From contig NZ_MOXD01000002.1 of the NCBI RefSeq assembly GCF_001976145.1, positions 62,001-126,000 of the forward strand: a stretch of DNA of 64,000 nucleotides, read 5' to 3'. Under the pieces are notes generated by a model that searched no databases, was not told where the DNA came from, and saw only the letters and a list, made by a program, of their open reading frames with translations. The translations under genes and the position numbers were made by a program. Origin of the DNA: Serratia oryzae (GTDB lineage Bacteria; Pseudomonadota; Gammaproteobacteria; Enterobacterales; Enterobacteriaceae). Positions 41,891-51,554 of the stretch are shown here, piece by piece (the first letter of the stretch is position 1; every line of letters begins with the position of its first letter).

Positions 41891-41907
41891 GGAGAAAAAT
41901 TTTCTCC
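41891..41907. promoter_or_regulatory. 17-bp palindrome, possible DecR operator (proximal)
   Basis: GGAGAAAAATTTTCTCC is a perfect palindrome around a central A. Its form, an AT-rich core between GC ends, is like Lrp/AsnC-family sites. It ends 11 bp before the decR start, where it could also mask translation or transcription of decR. Confidence 0.6.
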
Positions 41908-41917
41908 GGATTGAGCT

Positions 41918-42379
41918 ATGTTAGACAAAACAGACCGCAAACTGCTGTGCATGCTGCAACAAGACTGTACACAATCGCTGCAGGTTTTGGCCGACGCAGT
42001 GAACCTGACGTCGACCCCGTGCTGGAAACGGCTGAAAAGGCTGGAGGATGAAGGCTACATTCGCGCACGCGTCGCGCTGCTGGATAATGAAAAACTCGGG
42101 CTTGGGCTGACGGCGTTTGTTCTGATTAAAACCCAGCAGCACAGCAGCGAGTGGTATCAGAAGTTTGTTGCACTGACGGCACAGATGCCAGAAGTGCTGG
42201 CATTTTACCGCATGGCAGGGGAATACGATTACCTGATGCAGGTTCAAGTGGCCGATATGAAAAGCTATGACAACTTCTACAAGCGCCTGGTGACCGGCGT
42301 ACCAGGGTTAATCGATGTGACCTCCAGCTTCGCGATGGAAAAAATCAAATACACCACGGCGCTGCCAGTGCCGGAGTGA
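41918..42379 (+). CDS. decR: Lrp/AsnC-family regulator DecR (YbaO)
   Basis: Cysteine-responsive transcription factor; in E. coli it activates the cysteine desulfidase operon yhaOM. The 153-residue product has an N-terminal helix-turn-helix ([23 protein letters not shown]) and a C-terminal RAM effector domain (about 67-140). E. coli DecR is 152 residues. It diverges from the cysteine-synthase-fold gene, suggesting that gene is its target. No typical Shine-Dalgarno sequence is seen just before the ATG. Confidence 0.92.
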   Translation: MLDKTDRKLLCMLQQDCTQSLQVLADAVNLTSTPCWKRLKRLEDEGYIRARVALLDNEKLGLGLTAFVLIKTQQHSSEWYQKFVALTAQMPEVLAFYRMAGEYDYLMQVQVADMKSYDNFYKRLVTGVPGLIDVTSSFAMEKIKYTTALPVPE

Positions 42380-42468
42380 AAACGTCACCGAGCAGCTGCT
42401 TTACCGGTAGTATTGTCTGCCGCTAAGGCAAAAAAGAGAAAACCGTTACCTGTCTGGAATAAAACTGC

Positions 42469-44244
42469 GTGAGATTATTTGCTCAAATCGGCTGGTATTT
42501 CCGCCGCGAATGGCGCCGCTATCTTGGCGCGGTGCTGCTGCTGATCATTATTGCCATTCTGCAACTGCTGCCGCCCAAGCTGGTGGGGATCATTGTCGAT
42601 GGCGTGACCAGCAAACAGATGTCTACCCGCGTACTGCTGGCCTGGCTCGGGCTGATGCTCGGCACCGCGATCCTGGTTTACCTGCTGCGCTATGTGTGGC
42701 GGGTGCTGCTGTTTGGTGCGTCCTATCAGTTGGCGGTGGAACTGCGTGAAAATTTCTATCACCAGCTCAGCCGCCAGAATCCGGCTTTTTATCTGCGCCA
42801 TCGTACCGGCGATCTGATGGCGCGGGCCACCAACGATGTGGATCGCGTGGTGTTTGCCGCCGGCGAGGGGGTGCTGACGCTGGTGGATTCGCTGGTGATG
42901 GGCCTGGTGGTGCTGCTGGTAATGAGCACGCAGATCAGTTGGCAACTGACGCTGCTTTCGCTGATCCCGATGCCGATCATGGCGATCGCTATCAAGCACT
43001 ATGGCGATCAGCTGCATGAGCGTTTTAAATCGGCGCAGGCAGCGTTTTCCAGCCTGAACGATCAGGCGCAGGAGAGTATGACCAGCATCCGTATGATCAA
43101 AGCTTTTGGGCTGGAAGATCATCAATCCAGGCAGTTTGCCGATGTGGCGGCGCAGACCGGTGCGAAGAATATGCACGTGGCGCGCGTTGACGCGCGTTTC
43201 AATCCCACCATTTATATTGCCATCGGTGCCTCCAACCTGCTGGCGATCGGCGGCGGCAGTTGGATGGTGGTCGAAGGGGCACTCACCCTGGGTCAACTCA
43301 CCAGTTTTGTCATGTATCTCGGCCTGATGATCTGGCCGATGCTGGCATTGGCGTGGATGTTCAATATCGTTGAGCGTGGCAGTGCGGCGTATAGCCGCAT
43401 CCGCAGCCTGCTGGAAGAAGCGCCGGCGGTGAAAGACGGCGAGCTTGAGTTACCTGCCGCTCGCGGTCAGTTGGCGGTGAAGATCAACGCGTTTCACTAT
43501 CCGGAAAACGCCAGGCCGGCACTGCACGATGTTGCGCTGGAACTGCAGCCAGGGCAAATGCTCGGCCTGTGCGGGCCGACAGGTGCGGGGAAATCGACGC
43601 TGCTGGCCTTAATTCAGCGTCAGTTCGATATTGATGATGGGCAAATCAGTTACCACAGTTTGCCGCTCACCCAGATCAAACTTGATCAGTGGCGTTCACG
43701 CCTGTCGGTGGTCAGTCAGACCCCGTTCCTGTTCTCCGACAGCGTGGCAAATAACATTGCCCTCGGAAACCCTGCGGCCACGCAGGAGCAGATTGAGCAG
43801 GCCGCGCGTCTGGCCAGCGTGCATGAAGATATTCTGCGTCTGCCGCAGGGGTATGAAACCGAAGTGGGCGAGCGCGGCGTGATGTTGTCCGGCGGTCAGA
43901 AACAGCGGATTTCCATTGCGCGGGCGTTGCTGCTGGAGGCGGAGATCCTGATCCTTGACGATGCGCTTTCTGCGGTGGATGGCCGAACGGAACACCAAAT
44001 CCTGCATAACCTGCGCAGTTGGGGGCAAAACCGCACGCTAATAATCAGCGCGCACCGTCTTTCGGCCCTGACTGAAGCCAGTGAAATCCTGGTATTGCAG
44101 CAGGGAACGGTTACCCAGCGTGGGCAGCACACCTCACTGGCGGCGCAGCCTGGCTGGTATCGCGATATGTATCGTTACCAGCAACTGGAAGCGGCGCTGG
44201 ATGAAACGCCGGAAACCCCTGAGGAGGCGCTGGCTGATGAGTAA
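42469..44244 (+). CDS. mdlA: Multidrug-type ABC transporter subunit MdlA
   Basis: Half-transporter that pairs with MdlB; substrate unknown. The GTG start [18 protein letters not shown] gives 591 residues (E. coli 590). Six membrane segments fill about residues 15-310. The ATPase domain has Walker [10 protein letters not shown], signature LSGGQKQR, and Walker [13 protein letters not shown], in which Asp replaces the usual catalytic Glu, so one of the two ATP sites is likely weak. It overlaps mdlB by 8 bp. Confidence 0.96.
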   Translation: MRLFAQIGWYFRREWRRYLGAVLLLIIIAILQLLPPKLVGIIVDGVTSKQMSTRVLLAWLGLMLGTAILVYLLRYVWRVLLFGASYQLAVELRENFYHQLSRQNPAFYLRHRTGDLMARATNDVDRVVFAAGEGVLTLVDSLVMGLVVLLVMSTQISWQLTLLSLIPMPIMAIAIKHYGDQLHERFKSAQAAFSSLNDQAQESMTSIRMIKAFGLEDHQSRQFADVAAQTGAKNMHVARVDARFNPTIYIAIGASNLLAIGGGSWMVVEGALTLGQLTSFVMYLGLMIWPMLALAWMFNIVERGSAAYSRIRSLLEEAPAVKDGELELPAARGQLAVKINAFHYPENARPALHDVALELQPGQMLGLCGPTGAGKSTLLALIQRQFDIDDGQISYHSLPLTQIKLDQWRSRLSVVSQTPFLFSDSVANNIALGNPAATQEQIEQAARLASVHEDILRLPQGYETEVGERGVMLSGGQKQRISIARALLLEAEILILDDALSAVDGRTEHQILHNLRSWGQNRTLIISAHRLSALTEASEILVLQQGTVTQRGQHTSLAAQPGWYRDMYRYQQLEAALDETPETPEEALADE

Positions 44245-46015
44245 GATGCAAAAGATCTGGCCAACGTTGAAGCGGCTGCTGACTTACGGTTCACCTTACC
44301 GTAAGCCGCTGGGGCTGGCGGTGGTGATGCTGTGGATCGCGGCGGCGGCGGAAGTCGCAGGGCCAATCCTGATCGGCTATTTTATCGATAACTATGTTGC
44401 CAAGGGGCAACTGCCGCTGATGATTGTCAGTGGGCTGGCAGTGGCTTACGTTCTGCTCGAACTGCTGGCCGCTGCGCTGCAATATTTTCAGGCCTTGTTG
44501 TTCAATCGGGCCGCGGTGGGGGTCGTGCAACGCTTGCGTACCGACGTAATGGATGCGGCGCTGCGTCAGCCGCTGAGCGCCTTTGATACTCAACCGGTCG
44601 GGCAGCTGATATCGCGGGTCACCAACGATACCGAGGTGATTAAAGACCTGTATGTGATGGTGGTGGCCACGGTGCTGAAAAGCGCGGCGTTGATCGGCGC
44701 GATGCTGGTGGCGATGTTCAGCCTCGACTGGCGCATGGCGCTGGTGGCGATCTGTATCTTCCCGGCGGTGCTGGTGGTGATGTGGATCTATCAATACTAC
44801 AGCACGCCGATTGTGCGCCGGGTTCGCAGCTATCTGGCGGATATCAATGATGGCTTTAACGAAGTGATCAGCGGGATGGGGGTGATCCAGCAGTTTCGCC
44901 AGCAGAAGCGTTTTGGCGAGCGTATGAGTGCCGCCAGCCGCTCACACTACATAGCGCGTATGCAGACGCTGCGCCTGGATGGCTTTCTGCTGCGGCCACT
45001 GCTCAGCCTGTTTTCTGCCTTGGTACTCTGCGGCTTGCTGATGCTGTTTGGTTTCAGCGGTGAAGGAGCGATCGGCGTGGGGGTGTTGTACGCCTTTATC
45101 AACTATCTTGGCCGTTTGAATGAGCCGCTGATTGAGTTGACTTCGCAGCAGTCGATCTTGCAGCAGGCGGTGGTGGCCGGTGAACGTATTTTTGATTTGA
45201 TGGATCGCCACCAGCAGAGCTACGGGGCAGACGATCGCCCGCTGACAAGCGGCAGTATTGAGATTGACGATCTGAGCTTTGCCTATCGCGATCTGCAAAA
45301 AGTGTTGCAGCATATCTCGCTGAGCGTACCGTCGCGTGGCTTTGTGGCGTTGGTGGGGCATACCGGCAGCGGTAAGAGCACGCTGGCCAACCTGCTGATG
45401 GGGTATTATCCGGTAGAATCTGGCGAAGTGCGGGTTGACGGGCGCCCATTGTCCACGCTTTCGCACCGCACATTGCGCCAGGGCATTGCCATGGTGCAAC
45501 AGGATCCGGTAGTGATCGCCGAGTCGGTGCTGGCAAATGTGACGCTGGGGCGTAACATTGATGAAGAGGCCGTCTGGCAGGCGCTGGAAGCGGTACAACT
45601 GGCTGAGCTGGTGCGTTCATTTTCACAAGGGCTTCACACGCGCTTGGGCGAGCAGGGGAATAACCTGTCCGTCGGCCAGAAACAATTGTTGGCGATGGCG
45701 CGCGTATTGGTGCAGGCACCACAGATCCTGATCCTGGACGAAGCCACGGCGAACATCGATTCTGGCACGGAGCAGGCTATCCAGCGTGCATTACGCCTGA
45801 TCCGCGAGCACACCACGCTGGTGGTGATTGCACACCGTCTTTCCACCATCGTTGAGGCGGACTCGATTCTGGTACTGCATCATGGCCAGGCGGTGGAGCA
45901 GGGGAATCATCAGCAGCTACTGGAACAGCAGGGCCGCTATTACCAGATGTATCAGTTACAACTGGCGGGTGAGGAACTGGCTGCCGCTACGCGTGAGGAA
46001 GCTCAGCCAGCATAA
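44237..46015 (+). CDS. mdlB: Multidrug-type ABC transporter subunit MdlB
   Basis: Second half of the MdlAB ABC transporter. The start [18 protein letters not shown], overlapping mdlA by 8 bp, gives 592 residues (E. coli 593); the frame extends upstream inside mdlA without homology. Walker A is GHTGSGKST, Walker [13 protein letters not shown] with the catalytic Glu, and the signature is LSVGQKQL rather than LSGGQ. MdlA has the good signature and MdlB the good Glu, so the composite site they form together should be the active one. Confidence 0.96.
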   Translation: MSKMQKIWPTLKRLLTYGSPYRKPLGLAVVMLWIAAAAEVAGPILIGYFIDNYVAKGQLPLMIVSGLAVAYVLLELLAAALQYFQALLFNRAAVGVVQRLRTDVMDAALRQPLSAFDTQPVGQLISRVTNDTEVIKDLYVMVVATVLKSAALIGAMLVAMFSLDWRMALVAICIFPAVLVVMWIYQYYSTPIVRRVRSYLADINDGFNEVISGMGVIQQFRQQKRFGERMSAASRSHYIARMQTLRLDGFLLRPLLSLFSALVLCGLLMLFGFSGEGAIGVGVLYAFINYLGRLNEPLIELTSQQSILQQAVVAGERIFDLMDRHQQSYGADDRPLTSGSIEIDDLSFAYRDLQKVLQHISLSVPSRGFVALVGHTGSGKSTLANLLMGYYPVESGEVRVDGRPLSTLSHRTLRQGIAMVQQDPVVIAESVLANVTLGRNIDEEAVWQALEAVQLAELVRSFSQGLHTRLGEQGNNLSVGQKQLLAMARVLVQAPQILILDEATANIDSGTEQAIQRALRLIREHTTLVVIAHRLSTIVEADSILVLHHGQAVEQGNHQQLLEQQGRYYQMYQLQLAGEELAAATREEAQPA

Positions 46016-46020
46016 GAGAG

Positions 46021-46050
46021 CCCGCCAGTGTGTGCCGCTGGCGGGATTTC
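46021..46050 (+). terminator. Hairpin after mdlB
   Basis: Stem CCCGCCAG (46021-46028) with CTGGCGGG (46038-46045), then ATTTC and a T-run a little further on. It starts 5 bp after the mdlB stop. Confidence 0.7.
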
Positions 46051-46058
46051 CTGATTTT

Positions 46059-46135
46059 TGCACCACCAGCGGGCATTGTTTCCTTCTCTATGATTTACTG
46101 CACCTTCCCAATGCGCGTTGCACCATAATGGTGCA
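46059..46135 (+). promoter_or_regulatory. NtrC-binding region upstream of glnK
   Basis: TGCACCATAATGGTGCA (46119-46135) is an exact match to the NtrC consensus TGCACC-N5-GGTGCA. Weaker candidates with only the left half well matched begin at 46059 (TGCACC then CGGGCA) and 46099 (TGCACC). Their spacing, 40 and 20 bp, keeps all three on the same face of the helix. The ideal site is about 110 bp before the sigma-54 promoter, a usual enhancer distance. Confidence 0.88.
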
Positions 46136-46231
46136 ATGCCGCTTGTCAATACTATGCGCCCTTCTCCATCTTCAATCTTTTTGTCGCCACGCATCCGCGT
46201 AATTATCTGAATTTTAAGGCTAAATAATTTA

Positions 46232-46247
46232 TGGCATAGCCTTTGCT
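46232..46247 (+). promoter_or_regulatory. Sigma-54 promoter of glnK-amtB
   Basis: TGGCATAGCCTTTGCT matches the -24/-12 consensus TGGCAC-N5-TTGCW with the invariant GG and GC at the correct spacing. Together with the NtrC site it predicts expression under nitrogen limitation. Confidence 0.92.
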
Positions 46248-46301
46248 TTATAAGAATCGTACCGGGGGTAAGTTTTTGGGCTCAATTCGTGGAGAGGCAA
46301 T

Positions 46302-46640
46302 ATGAAGCTGGTTACCGTGGTGATTAAACCATTCAAGTTAGAGGACGTACGTGAAGCGTTATCCTCTGTAGGTATTCAGGGTTTGACCGTAACTGAGGTC
46401 AAAGGGTTTGGTCGCCAGAAGGGGCATGCCGAGCTTTATCGCGGAGCCGAATACAGCGTCAACTTCTTGCCTAAAGTCAAAATCGATATTGCTATCGCCG
46501 ACGACCAGTTAGATGAAGTGATTGATGTGATCAGCAAAGCGGCCTACACCGGCAAAATTGGCGATGGCAAAATTTTCGTTGCCGAATTGCAACGTGTCAT
46601 TCGTATCCGTACCGGTGAAACAGACGAAGCAGCACTGTAA
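46302..46640 (+). CDS. glnK: Nitrogen regulatory PII protein GlnK
   Basis: Trimeric signal protein that plugs the AmtB ammonium channel when nitrogen is ample. The 112-residue product has the family length. The T-loop carries Tyr-51 (RGAEYSVNFLPK), the uridylylation site, and the C-terminal signature TGKIGDGKIFV. GAGAGG precedes the ATG. It is followed 36 bp later by amtB. Confidence 0.98.
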   Translation: MKLVTVVIKPFKLEDVREALSSVGIQGLTVTEVKGFGRQKGHAELYRGAEYSVNFLPKVKIDIAIADDQLDEVIDVISKAAYTGKIGDGKIFVAELQRVIRIRTGETDEAAL

Positions 46641-46676
46641 TCACAGGCTCAGTAAAGTAAATGGGGATGGTTGATA

Positions 46677-47963
46677 ATGAAAAAACTTTTATCCATGTTG
46701 GGCCTGAGTACGGTAACCCTGGTTCCTTCTTTGGCTCTGGCCGCTCCGGCAGTGGCTGATAAAGCTGACAATGCCTTTATGATGATTTGTACCGCGCTGG
46801 TGTTGTTTATGACCTTGCCCGGTGTCGCTCTATTTTACGGTGGTCTGTTGCGAGCCAAGAATGTGCTGTCAATGCTGACACAGGTCACCGTCACGTTCGC
46901 CTTGGTGTGCGTGCTGTGGGTCGTGTATGGCTACAGCTTCGCCTTCAGCGAGGGGAATGCCTTCTTTGGCGGTTTTCAGACGGTGATGCTAAAAGGGATC
47001 GGCATTGACAGCGTAACCGGCACCTTTAGCCAGATGATCCACGTGGCGTTCCAGGCTTCTTTCGCCTGTATTACCGTGGCGCTGGTGGTGGGGGGCTTTG
47101 CCGAGCGTATTCGCTTCTCCGCCGTAGTGATTTTTGCGGCCATCTGGTTCTCCCTTTCCTACCTGCCGATTGCGCACATGGTTTGGGGCGGTGGCTTACT
47201 GGCTTCCGATGGGGCGCTGGACTTTGCCGGTGGCACCGTAGTGCATATCAACGCCGCCAGCGCAGGTTTGGTTGGTGCTTACTTGCTGGGTAAACGCGCC
47301 GGTTTTGGTAAAGAAGCGTTTAAACCCCACAACTTGCCGATGGTGTTTACCGGAGCTTCTATCCTGTATATCGGTTGGTTTGGCTTCAACGCCGGTTCTG
47401 CCAGCGCGGCCAACGGCATTGCTGCCCTGGCATTCCTGAACACGGTGATAGCGACTGCGGGGGCGATACTCTCCTGGACCTTCGCCGAGTGGAGCCTGCG
47501 CGGTAAACCTTCTTTGCTGGGGGCCTGTTCCGGGTGTATCGCGGGTCTGGTAGCGATTACGCCGGCTGCGGGTACCGTCGGTGTGGGTGGGGCTCTGATT
47601 ATTGGCCTGGTGAGCGGGGTTGCTGGCCTGTGGGGCGTAGTGACGCTGAAGAGATGGCTGAAAGTGGACGATACCTGTGACGTGTTTGGTGTGCACGGTG
47701 TGTGTGGGATCGTGGGTTGCCTGCTGACCGGCGTGTTCACCGCCTCTTCACTCGGTGGTACTGGCTATGCTGCTGGCGTGACGATGGCACATCAGCTGTG
47801 GATCCAGTTGCTGAGCGTGGTGATTACTCTGGTATGGTCAAGCGTGGCGGCGTTTATCGCCTTCAAAGTGGCCGGGGCTATTGTCGGGCTGCGTGTACCC
47901 GAAGAACAAGAGCGCGAAGGGCTGGACGTCAACAGCCACGGCGAGAATGCCTACAACCAGTAA
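46677..47963 (+). CDS. amtB: Ammonium transporter AmtB
   Basis: Trimeric inner-membrane ammonium channel. The start MKKLLSMLGLSTVTLVPS, behind GGGGATGG, gives 428 residues as in E. coli and begins with a cleaved signal peptide ending ALAAPA; an in-frame TTG two codons upstream was rejected. Eleven membrane segments follow. The twin-His pore residues lie in LPIAHMVWGGG (His-168 region) and in FGVHGVCGIVG (His-318 region). It ends at a strong hairpin terminator. Confidence 0.97.
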   Translation: MKKLLSMLGLSTVTLVPSLALAAPAVADKADNAFMMICTALVLFMTLPGVALFYGGLLRAKNVLSMLTQVTVTFALVCVLWVVYGYSFAFSEGNAFFGGFQTVMLKGIGIDSVTGTFSQMIHVAFQASFACITVALVVGGFAERIRFSAVVIFAAIWFSLSYLPIAHMVWGGGLLASDGALDFAGGTVVHINAASAGLVGAYLLGKRAGFGKEAFKPHNLPMVFTGASILYIGWFGFNAGSASAANGIAALAFLNTVIATAGAILSWTFAEWSLRGKPSLLGACSGCIAGLVAITPAAGTVGVGGALIIGLVSGVAGLWGVVTLKRWLKVDDTCDVFGVHGVCGIVGCLLTGVFTASSLGGTGYAAGVTMAHQLWIQLLSVVITLVWSSVAAFIAFKVAGAIVGLRVPEEQEREGLDVNSHGENAYNQ

Positions 47964-47993
47964 TTTGCTGACCGAGTCACGATGGTGGTGCAG

Positions 47994-48024
47994 AAAGGGC
48001 GATGGTGACATCGCCCTTTCTCTT
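47994..48024 (+). terminator. Rho-independent terminator of amtB
   Basis: Perfect 11-bp stem AAAGGGCGATG (47994-48004) with CATCGCCCTTT (48009-48019), GTGA loop, then CTCTT. It lies just before the 3' end of convergent tesB and may serve both. Confidence 0.88.
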
Positions 48025-48025
48025 A

Positions 48026-48889
48026 TTATGCGTCGCGCTGGCGGATAACGCCTTCCTGCACCGTGGTGGCCACCAATACCCCTTCACGGGTGTAGAACTG
48101 GCCGCGTACAAATCCACGAGCACCGGAGGCGGAGGGGCTTTCCACGACATACAGTAGCCACTCGTCCAGGCGGAACGGACGATGGAACCACATCGAGTGA
48201 TCGATGGTTGCTACTTGCATGCCAGGCTCCAGGAACCCGACGCCGTGCGGCTGCAACGCCGTTGGCAGGAAGTTGAAGTCGGAAGCGTAGCCCAGCAAAT
48301 ATTGATGGATCCGCGGATTATCCGGCATGGTGCCATTGGCACGGAACCAGACATGACGGTAAGGTTCTTCCACACTACCTTTCATCGGGTTATGGAATTT
48401 TACCGGGCGCATTTCGATCGGCTTCTGGCCAATAAATTTTTCCCGTACCTTTTCCGGCAACATATGCGACAGCTTTTGGGCGATCTCCGATTCTGACAGC
48501 AATCCTTCCGGCGGTGGCACATCTGGCATGGTATTCTGGTGTTCAAACCCTTGTTCCGGGGTTTGGAATGAGGCGGTCATGTAGAAGATCGGCTTGCCAT
48601 GCTGGATAGCGCTGACACGACGGGCGCTGAAACTGTTGCCGTCGCGCAGGGTTTCTACGTCATAAATAATTGGTTGGCTGCTGTCACCGGGGCGCAGGAA
48701 ATAGCTGTGAAATGAGTGCACACTGCGCTCTTCAGGAGCCGTCTGCTTAGCGGCATACAGTGCCTGACCAACGACCTGGCCGCCAAATACCTGGCGTAGC
48801 CCCAGATCTTCGCTTTGGCCGCGGTACAAGCCTTCTTCAATTTTCTCCAAATTCAGCAGGTCGAGGAGGTTTTGCAGTGCCTGGCTCAT
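48026..48889 (-). CDS. tesB: Acyl-CoA thioesterase II
   Basis: Double hot-dog thioesterase that hydrolyses medium- and long-chain acyl-CoA in the cytoplasm. The start [20 protein letters not shown] gives 287 residues (E. coli 286); upstream in-frame codons lack homology. Catalytic residues are the Asp in [13 protein letters not shown] (about 204) and the Gln in TTVQEGVIR near the C-terminus. It diverges from ybaY with a 276-bp gap. Confidence 0.96.
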   Translation of the reverse strand: MSQALQNLLDLLNLEKIEEGLYRGQSEDLGLRQVFGGQVVGQALYAAKQTAPEERSVHSFHSYFLRPGDSSQPIIYDVETLRDGNSFSARRVSAIQHGKPIFYMTASFQTPEQGFEHQNTMPDVPPPEGLLSESEIAQKLSHMLPEKVREKFIGQKPIEMRPVKFHNPMKGSVEEPYRHVWFRANGTMPDNPRIHQYLLGYASDFNFLPTALQPHGVGFLEPGMQVATIDHSMWFHRPFRLDEWLLYVVESPSASGARGFVRGQFYTREGVLVATTVQEGVIRQRDA

Positions 48890-49165
48890 AAAGTGGTAAC
48901 CCTTTTCATCATCTTGTTGCGCAGTGTGCGGAATATTACGGCAAGACGTCAATATATTGCATGATCCCTTGTGCCTTTCTGGCGGTATTCGTCCGTAGTT
49001 TATTGGGTGCGTAGGGGCGATAACCAGTTGTTAATTCCAGTTAAATAGCATCATGTGAGTTACTGATATGCGAAAGTGACGGTATTTATTGGTGTTTTAT
49101 GCTATATTTTATTGTTGTGGTGGTTTAAGCCACCAAGGTGTTGCTGAAAGTAGAGGAGACGCTCC

Positions 49166-49657
49166 ATGAAACTCTGGCACAAAGTAGGCGGTGTGGCCGT
49201 GTTGGCCGTTACCCTGGCGGGGTGTACCCATCAGAGTGCGAATATGCCGATGCCGGCTCATAATGCCTCTGCGGTATCACCAGCGCAGATGCAAGACCCA
49301 GCGGTGAGAGGCTCAGTCAATATTCGCCAGCGTATTGCCTTGCCACCGGATGCCGTATTGACGGTCACGCTGTCCGATGCCTCACTGGCTGATGCTCCGT
49401 CAAAGGTTATTGCACAATCGGTGACGCGTACCGAAGGCCAACAAACGCCGTTCAGTTTCGTGTTGCCATATCACCCGGCGGACATTCAGCCTAATGCGCG
49501 TATCATTTTGAGCGCGGCGATTACGCTGAACGGCCAGTTGATTTTTATCACTGATACCGTTCAGGAAGTGATCAACCGCAACGGGACTCAGGCCGATCTG
49601 CTGCTGGTTCCTGTGCAGAATGTGCCTCTTCAGGCAGCCTCGGCTCTCACGCCGTAG
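49166..49657 (+). CDS. ybaY: YbaY family lipoprotein
   Basis: Predicted outer-membrane lipoprotein of unknown function. The lipobox LAGC lies at about residues 18-21, followed by Thr. The remaining domain (about 50-150) has the beta-sandwich motif of the YbaY/YscW family (RQRIALPPDAVLTVTLSDAS), found also in pilotin-like proteins. The 163-residue size differs from E. coli ybaY (190) mainly at the C-terminus. AGAGGAGACG precedes the ATG. It converges with atl. Confidence 0.88.
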   Translation: MKLWHKVGGVAVLAVTLAGCTHQSANMPMPAHNASAVSPAQMQDPAVRGSVNIRQRIALPPDAVLTVTLSDASLADAPSKVIAQSVTRTEGQQTPFSFVLPYHPADIQPNARIILSAAITLNGQLIFITDTVQEVINRNGTQADLLLVPVQNVPLQAASALTP

Positions 49658-49709
49658 CTATGAGCGCCTGAATCAACCAGCCTTTGAGCCTGACGGCCAA
49701 AGGCTTTTT

Positions 49710-50024
49710 TTACCAACGCCAACGATAAACCTGCAGGTCGATACCGCCCTGCGCGCTAAACACGATACCTTCGGCGAGCAGCGCCTGTTTTTGCCGGGCG
49801 TGATCCTCGCCACGTAATGAAATCTGGCCGTGACGATTGATGACACGGTGCCAGGGGAGAGTGCTGCCTTCCGGTAACTTTTTCAGAACTCCCCCTACCT
49901 GACGTGCCGCGCGTGATGAGCCTGCTAACCGGGCGACTTCGCCGTAGGTTGTCACTTTCCCATAGGGAATGGCGGCTATCACGTGGAACACGCGCTGACG
50001 AAAGGTGCCCTCTTCTGGAGCCAT
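49710..50024 (-). CDS. atl: Alkyltransferase-like protein Atl
   Basis: DNA-repair protein related to O6-methylguanine methyltransferases but without the acceptor Cys: the active motif reads PWHRV with Trp in its place. Such proteins bind alkylguanine and hand it to nucleotide excision repair. The DNA-binding helix GEVARLAGSSRAARQVGG is intact. I chose the ATG reading MAPEEGTFRQRVF (104 residues) because AGGA lies at the right distance; in-frame ATGs further upstream at 50069 and 50171 would overlap nothing essential and cannot be fully excluded. Confidence 0.9.
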   Translation of the reverse strand: MAPEEGTFRQRVFHVIAAIPYGKVTTYGEVARLAGSSRAARQVGGVLKKLPEGSTLPWHRVINRHGQISLRGEDHARQKQALLAEGIVFSAQGGIDLQVYRWRW

Positions 50025-50172
50025 GTCTCTATTTCCTGCTGCATAAACCGAGTAACGGAAGTGTGCCATAGCCTGGGTGGGTAAGAAAACAGCGGTTGGC
50101 CTGGGTTGGCTTGCTATTTGGGTGGTCATCACCGATAATGCCCGTCGCTTCACAGTCAATGAAGCCGTCAAT

Positions 50173-50286
50173 GGGGGCCCTGTTGGTTCTCCCGCAACAC
50201 TAACTTGTGAACTCGGTCAGATCCGGAAGGAAGCAGCCGTAGCAGGTGACGTGTGTGCCGGGATGTAGCTGGCAGGGTCCCCACCA
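50173..50286 (+). ncRNA. ffs: 4.5S RNA of the signal recognition particle
   Basis: Structural RNA that pairs with Ffh to target membrane proteins. The 114-nt region starts GGGGGCCCTGTTGG and ends with a complementary CAGGGTCCCCACC, closing the long hairpin. The conserved Ffh-binding core is present: GGTCAGATCCGGAAGGAAGC with the GGAA tetraloop, and AGCAGCC on the return strand. Its position beside atl/ybaZ is as in E. coli. Processing ends are set by comparison and may shift by a base or two. Confidence 0.96.
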
Positions 50287-50931
50287 ATTTTCCCCTCTCA
50301 AAAAAATTCCCGGTTAATGCAGACGCTTTTTTTCGCTACTCTTAGCGTACAGCGCATAATTTTCACACTTTAGCTGCTGGTATGGTAAGCAACCACCTTA
50401 TGCGGGTTATTGCTTATTCATTCTCGTAAATTTCTTATGATTTCTCATTGCATGCATGGGTTTTTCTTCAATATGCTAGAAAATTCTGTATTAAAAGTAC
50501 GAATAACTCCACGACAAGGGGTTGTTGTTCAGGGGATATACCTTTGATAGAAACGCATGAAGCTACTGCTGCAGTCGGATATTGCTGCTTTTTCGAAAAG
50601 AAATATCACCGGATTGTATGATATTAGGAGAATATTGTTAGTTGAGTTTAACGGTGTGTTGTCAAACTGACTTTTCTGAAGATGGGTGTTATTCGGTGAT
50701 AATGTATAAGATATATTAAAATGTTTAAGAGTTAATCGCTGTTTGTTTATGGCAGACACTAGTTAACGGCACTGAAGCGCAGCGCAGCCTATTTTAACTG
50801 AAAATTGTTTCTAACTATTTCAATAAAATTCTCGGCGGTAAAACGCGGTTACCCGATTTTTAAGATAAACACCTAGGTAGAATGGTCATTGAAGCCGATA
50901 GTATTATCGGCCCAACACCATGGTACTTTGA
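50287..50931. other. AT-rich gene-poor region between ffs and hha
   Basis: 645 bp of markedly AT-rich DNA. Frames of 76 codons (minus, 50529-50759) and 37 codons (plus, 50557-50670) have neither a ribosome site nor recognisable sequence. A perfect 7-bp hairpin, GCCGATA/TATCGGC (50894-50911), lies 20 bp beyond the hha stop and may end its transcript. Nothing else is seen. The base composition fits DNA that Hha/H-NS would bind. Confidence 0.5.
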
Positions 50932-51135
50932 TTATCTTACGTATTTCCAAACAGCAGTCGGGATTTTATCGTATAGCTTGTTCATGGTCAGTTCGGCTAG
51001 GCGATGGTCCGCAGCAGAGTAGAACAGTTCTAGCTCATCGTTAGAGAGCTCGTACTTATTTTTCTCTATAACACGCTCAAGAGTGTCAATCGTGGTGCAT
51101 TTACGCAAACGCATCAGATAGTCAATTTTCGTCAT
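50932..51135 (-). CDS. hha: Hemolysin expression modulator Hha
   Basis: Small nucleoid-associated protein that joins H-NS on AT-rich DNA and represses virulence and horizontally acquired genes; also the toxin-like partner of TomB. The start [20 protein letters not shown], behind AAGG, gives 67 residues. The conserved Cys (Cys-13, E. coli Cys-18) and the core [20 protein letters not shown] are present. It lies 50 bp after tomB on the same strand. The E. coli protein has about five more N-terminal residues. Confidence 0.96.
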   Translation of the reverse strand: MTKIDYLMRLRKCTTIDTLERVIEKNKYELSNDELELFYSAADHRLAELTMNKLYDKIPTAVWKYVR

Positions 51136-51185
51136 GGTAACCTTTAATCTTATTAACCGTGAAATTGTTTGAGGATAATTATCCC

Positions 51186-51554
51186 CTAAGTCTTCATTGT
51201 CGTACAGACGCCCTCTCCAGAGAACATTCTGAATAACCGCGCCTTGGTCTTTTGCCACCGACGCAAATCGGAATCATTGATACCATAACTGCTGAACAGC
51301 GTATAGGTATCATCGAGATACTCCTCGACCAGCTCCGACAAATCACTTTCGTCCATGTATTTAATTCTAAAACTCATTACAAACGAAGCAATATGTTCAA
51401 TCAACTCGTTAAGCTGCAGATTGACGGCAGACGTCGGATCGTTTACCCACCCATGGTTGCTGTCACCTAAAGTGGCCATACCCTCGTCATGCAAATTTTC
51501 ACACAAGAATTTGAGTTGTGCAATATCATGCCCTTTAGGCGAATACTCATCCAT
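51186..51554 (-). CDS. tomB: Hha toxicity modulator TomB
   Basis: Antitoxin-like partner of Hha; the E. coli pair affects biofilm formation and TomB inactivates Hha by promoting oxidation of its Cys. The start [20 protein letters not shown] gives 122 residues; an ATG thirteen codons earlier lacks homology. The first 100 residues match the family ([39 protein letters not shown]), but the C-terminus ([14 protein letters not shown]) departs from the E. coli sequence. The tomB-hha order and co-direction are standard. Confidence 0.94.
   Translation of the reverse strand: MDEYSPKGHDIAQLKFLCENLHDEGMATLGDSNHGWVNDPTSAVNLQLNELIEHIASFVMSFRIKYMDESDLSELVEEYLDDTYTLFSSYGINDSDLRRWQKTKARLFRMFSGEGVCTTMKT

Noticed and set aside
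49710-50024. Loss of the catalytic Cys in a methyltransferase homologue taken as damage
   Set aside because: Trp in place of Cys in PWHRV is the defining feature of the Atl family, so the gene is intact.
50529-50759. 76-codon minus-strand and 37-codon plus-strand frames between ffs and hha
   Set aside because: Composition follows the AT-rich background, with no ribosome sites; treated as non-coding.
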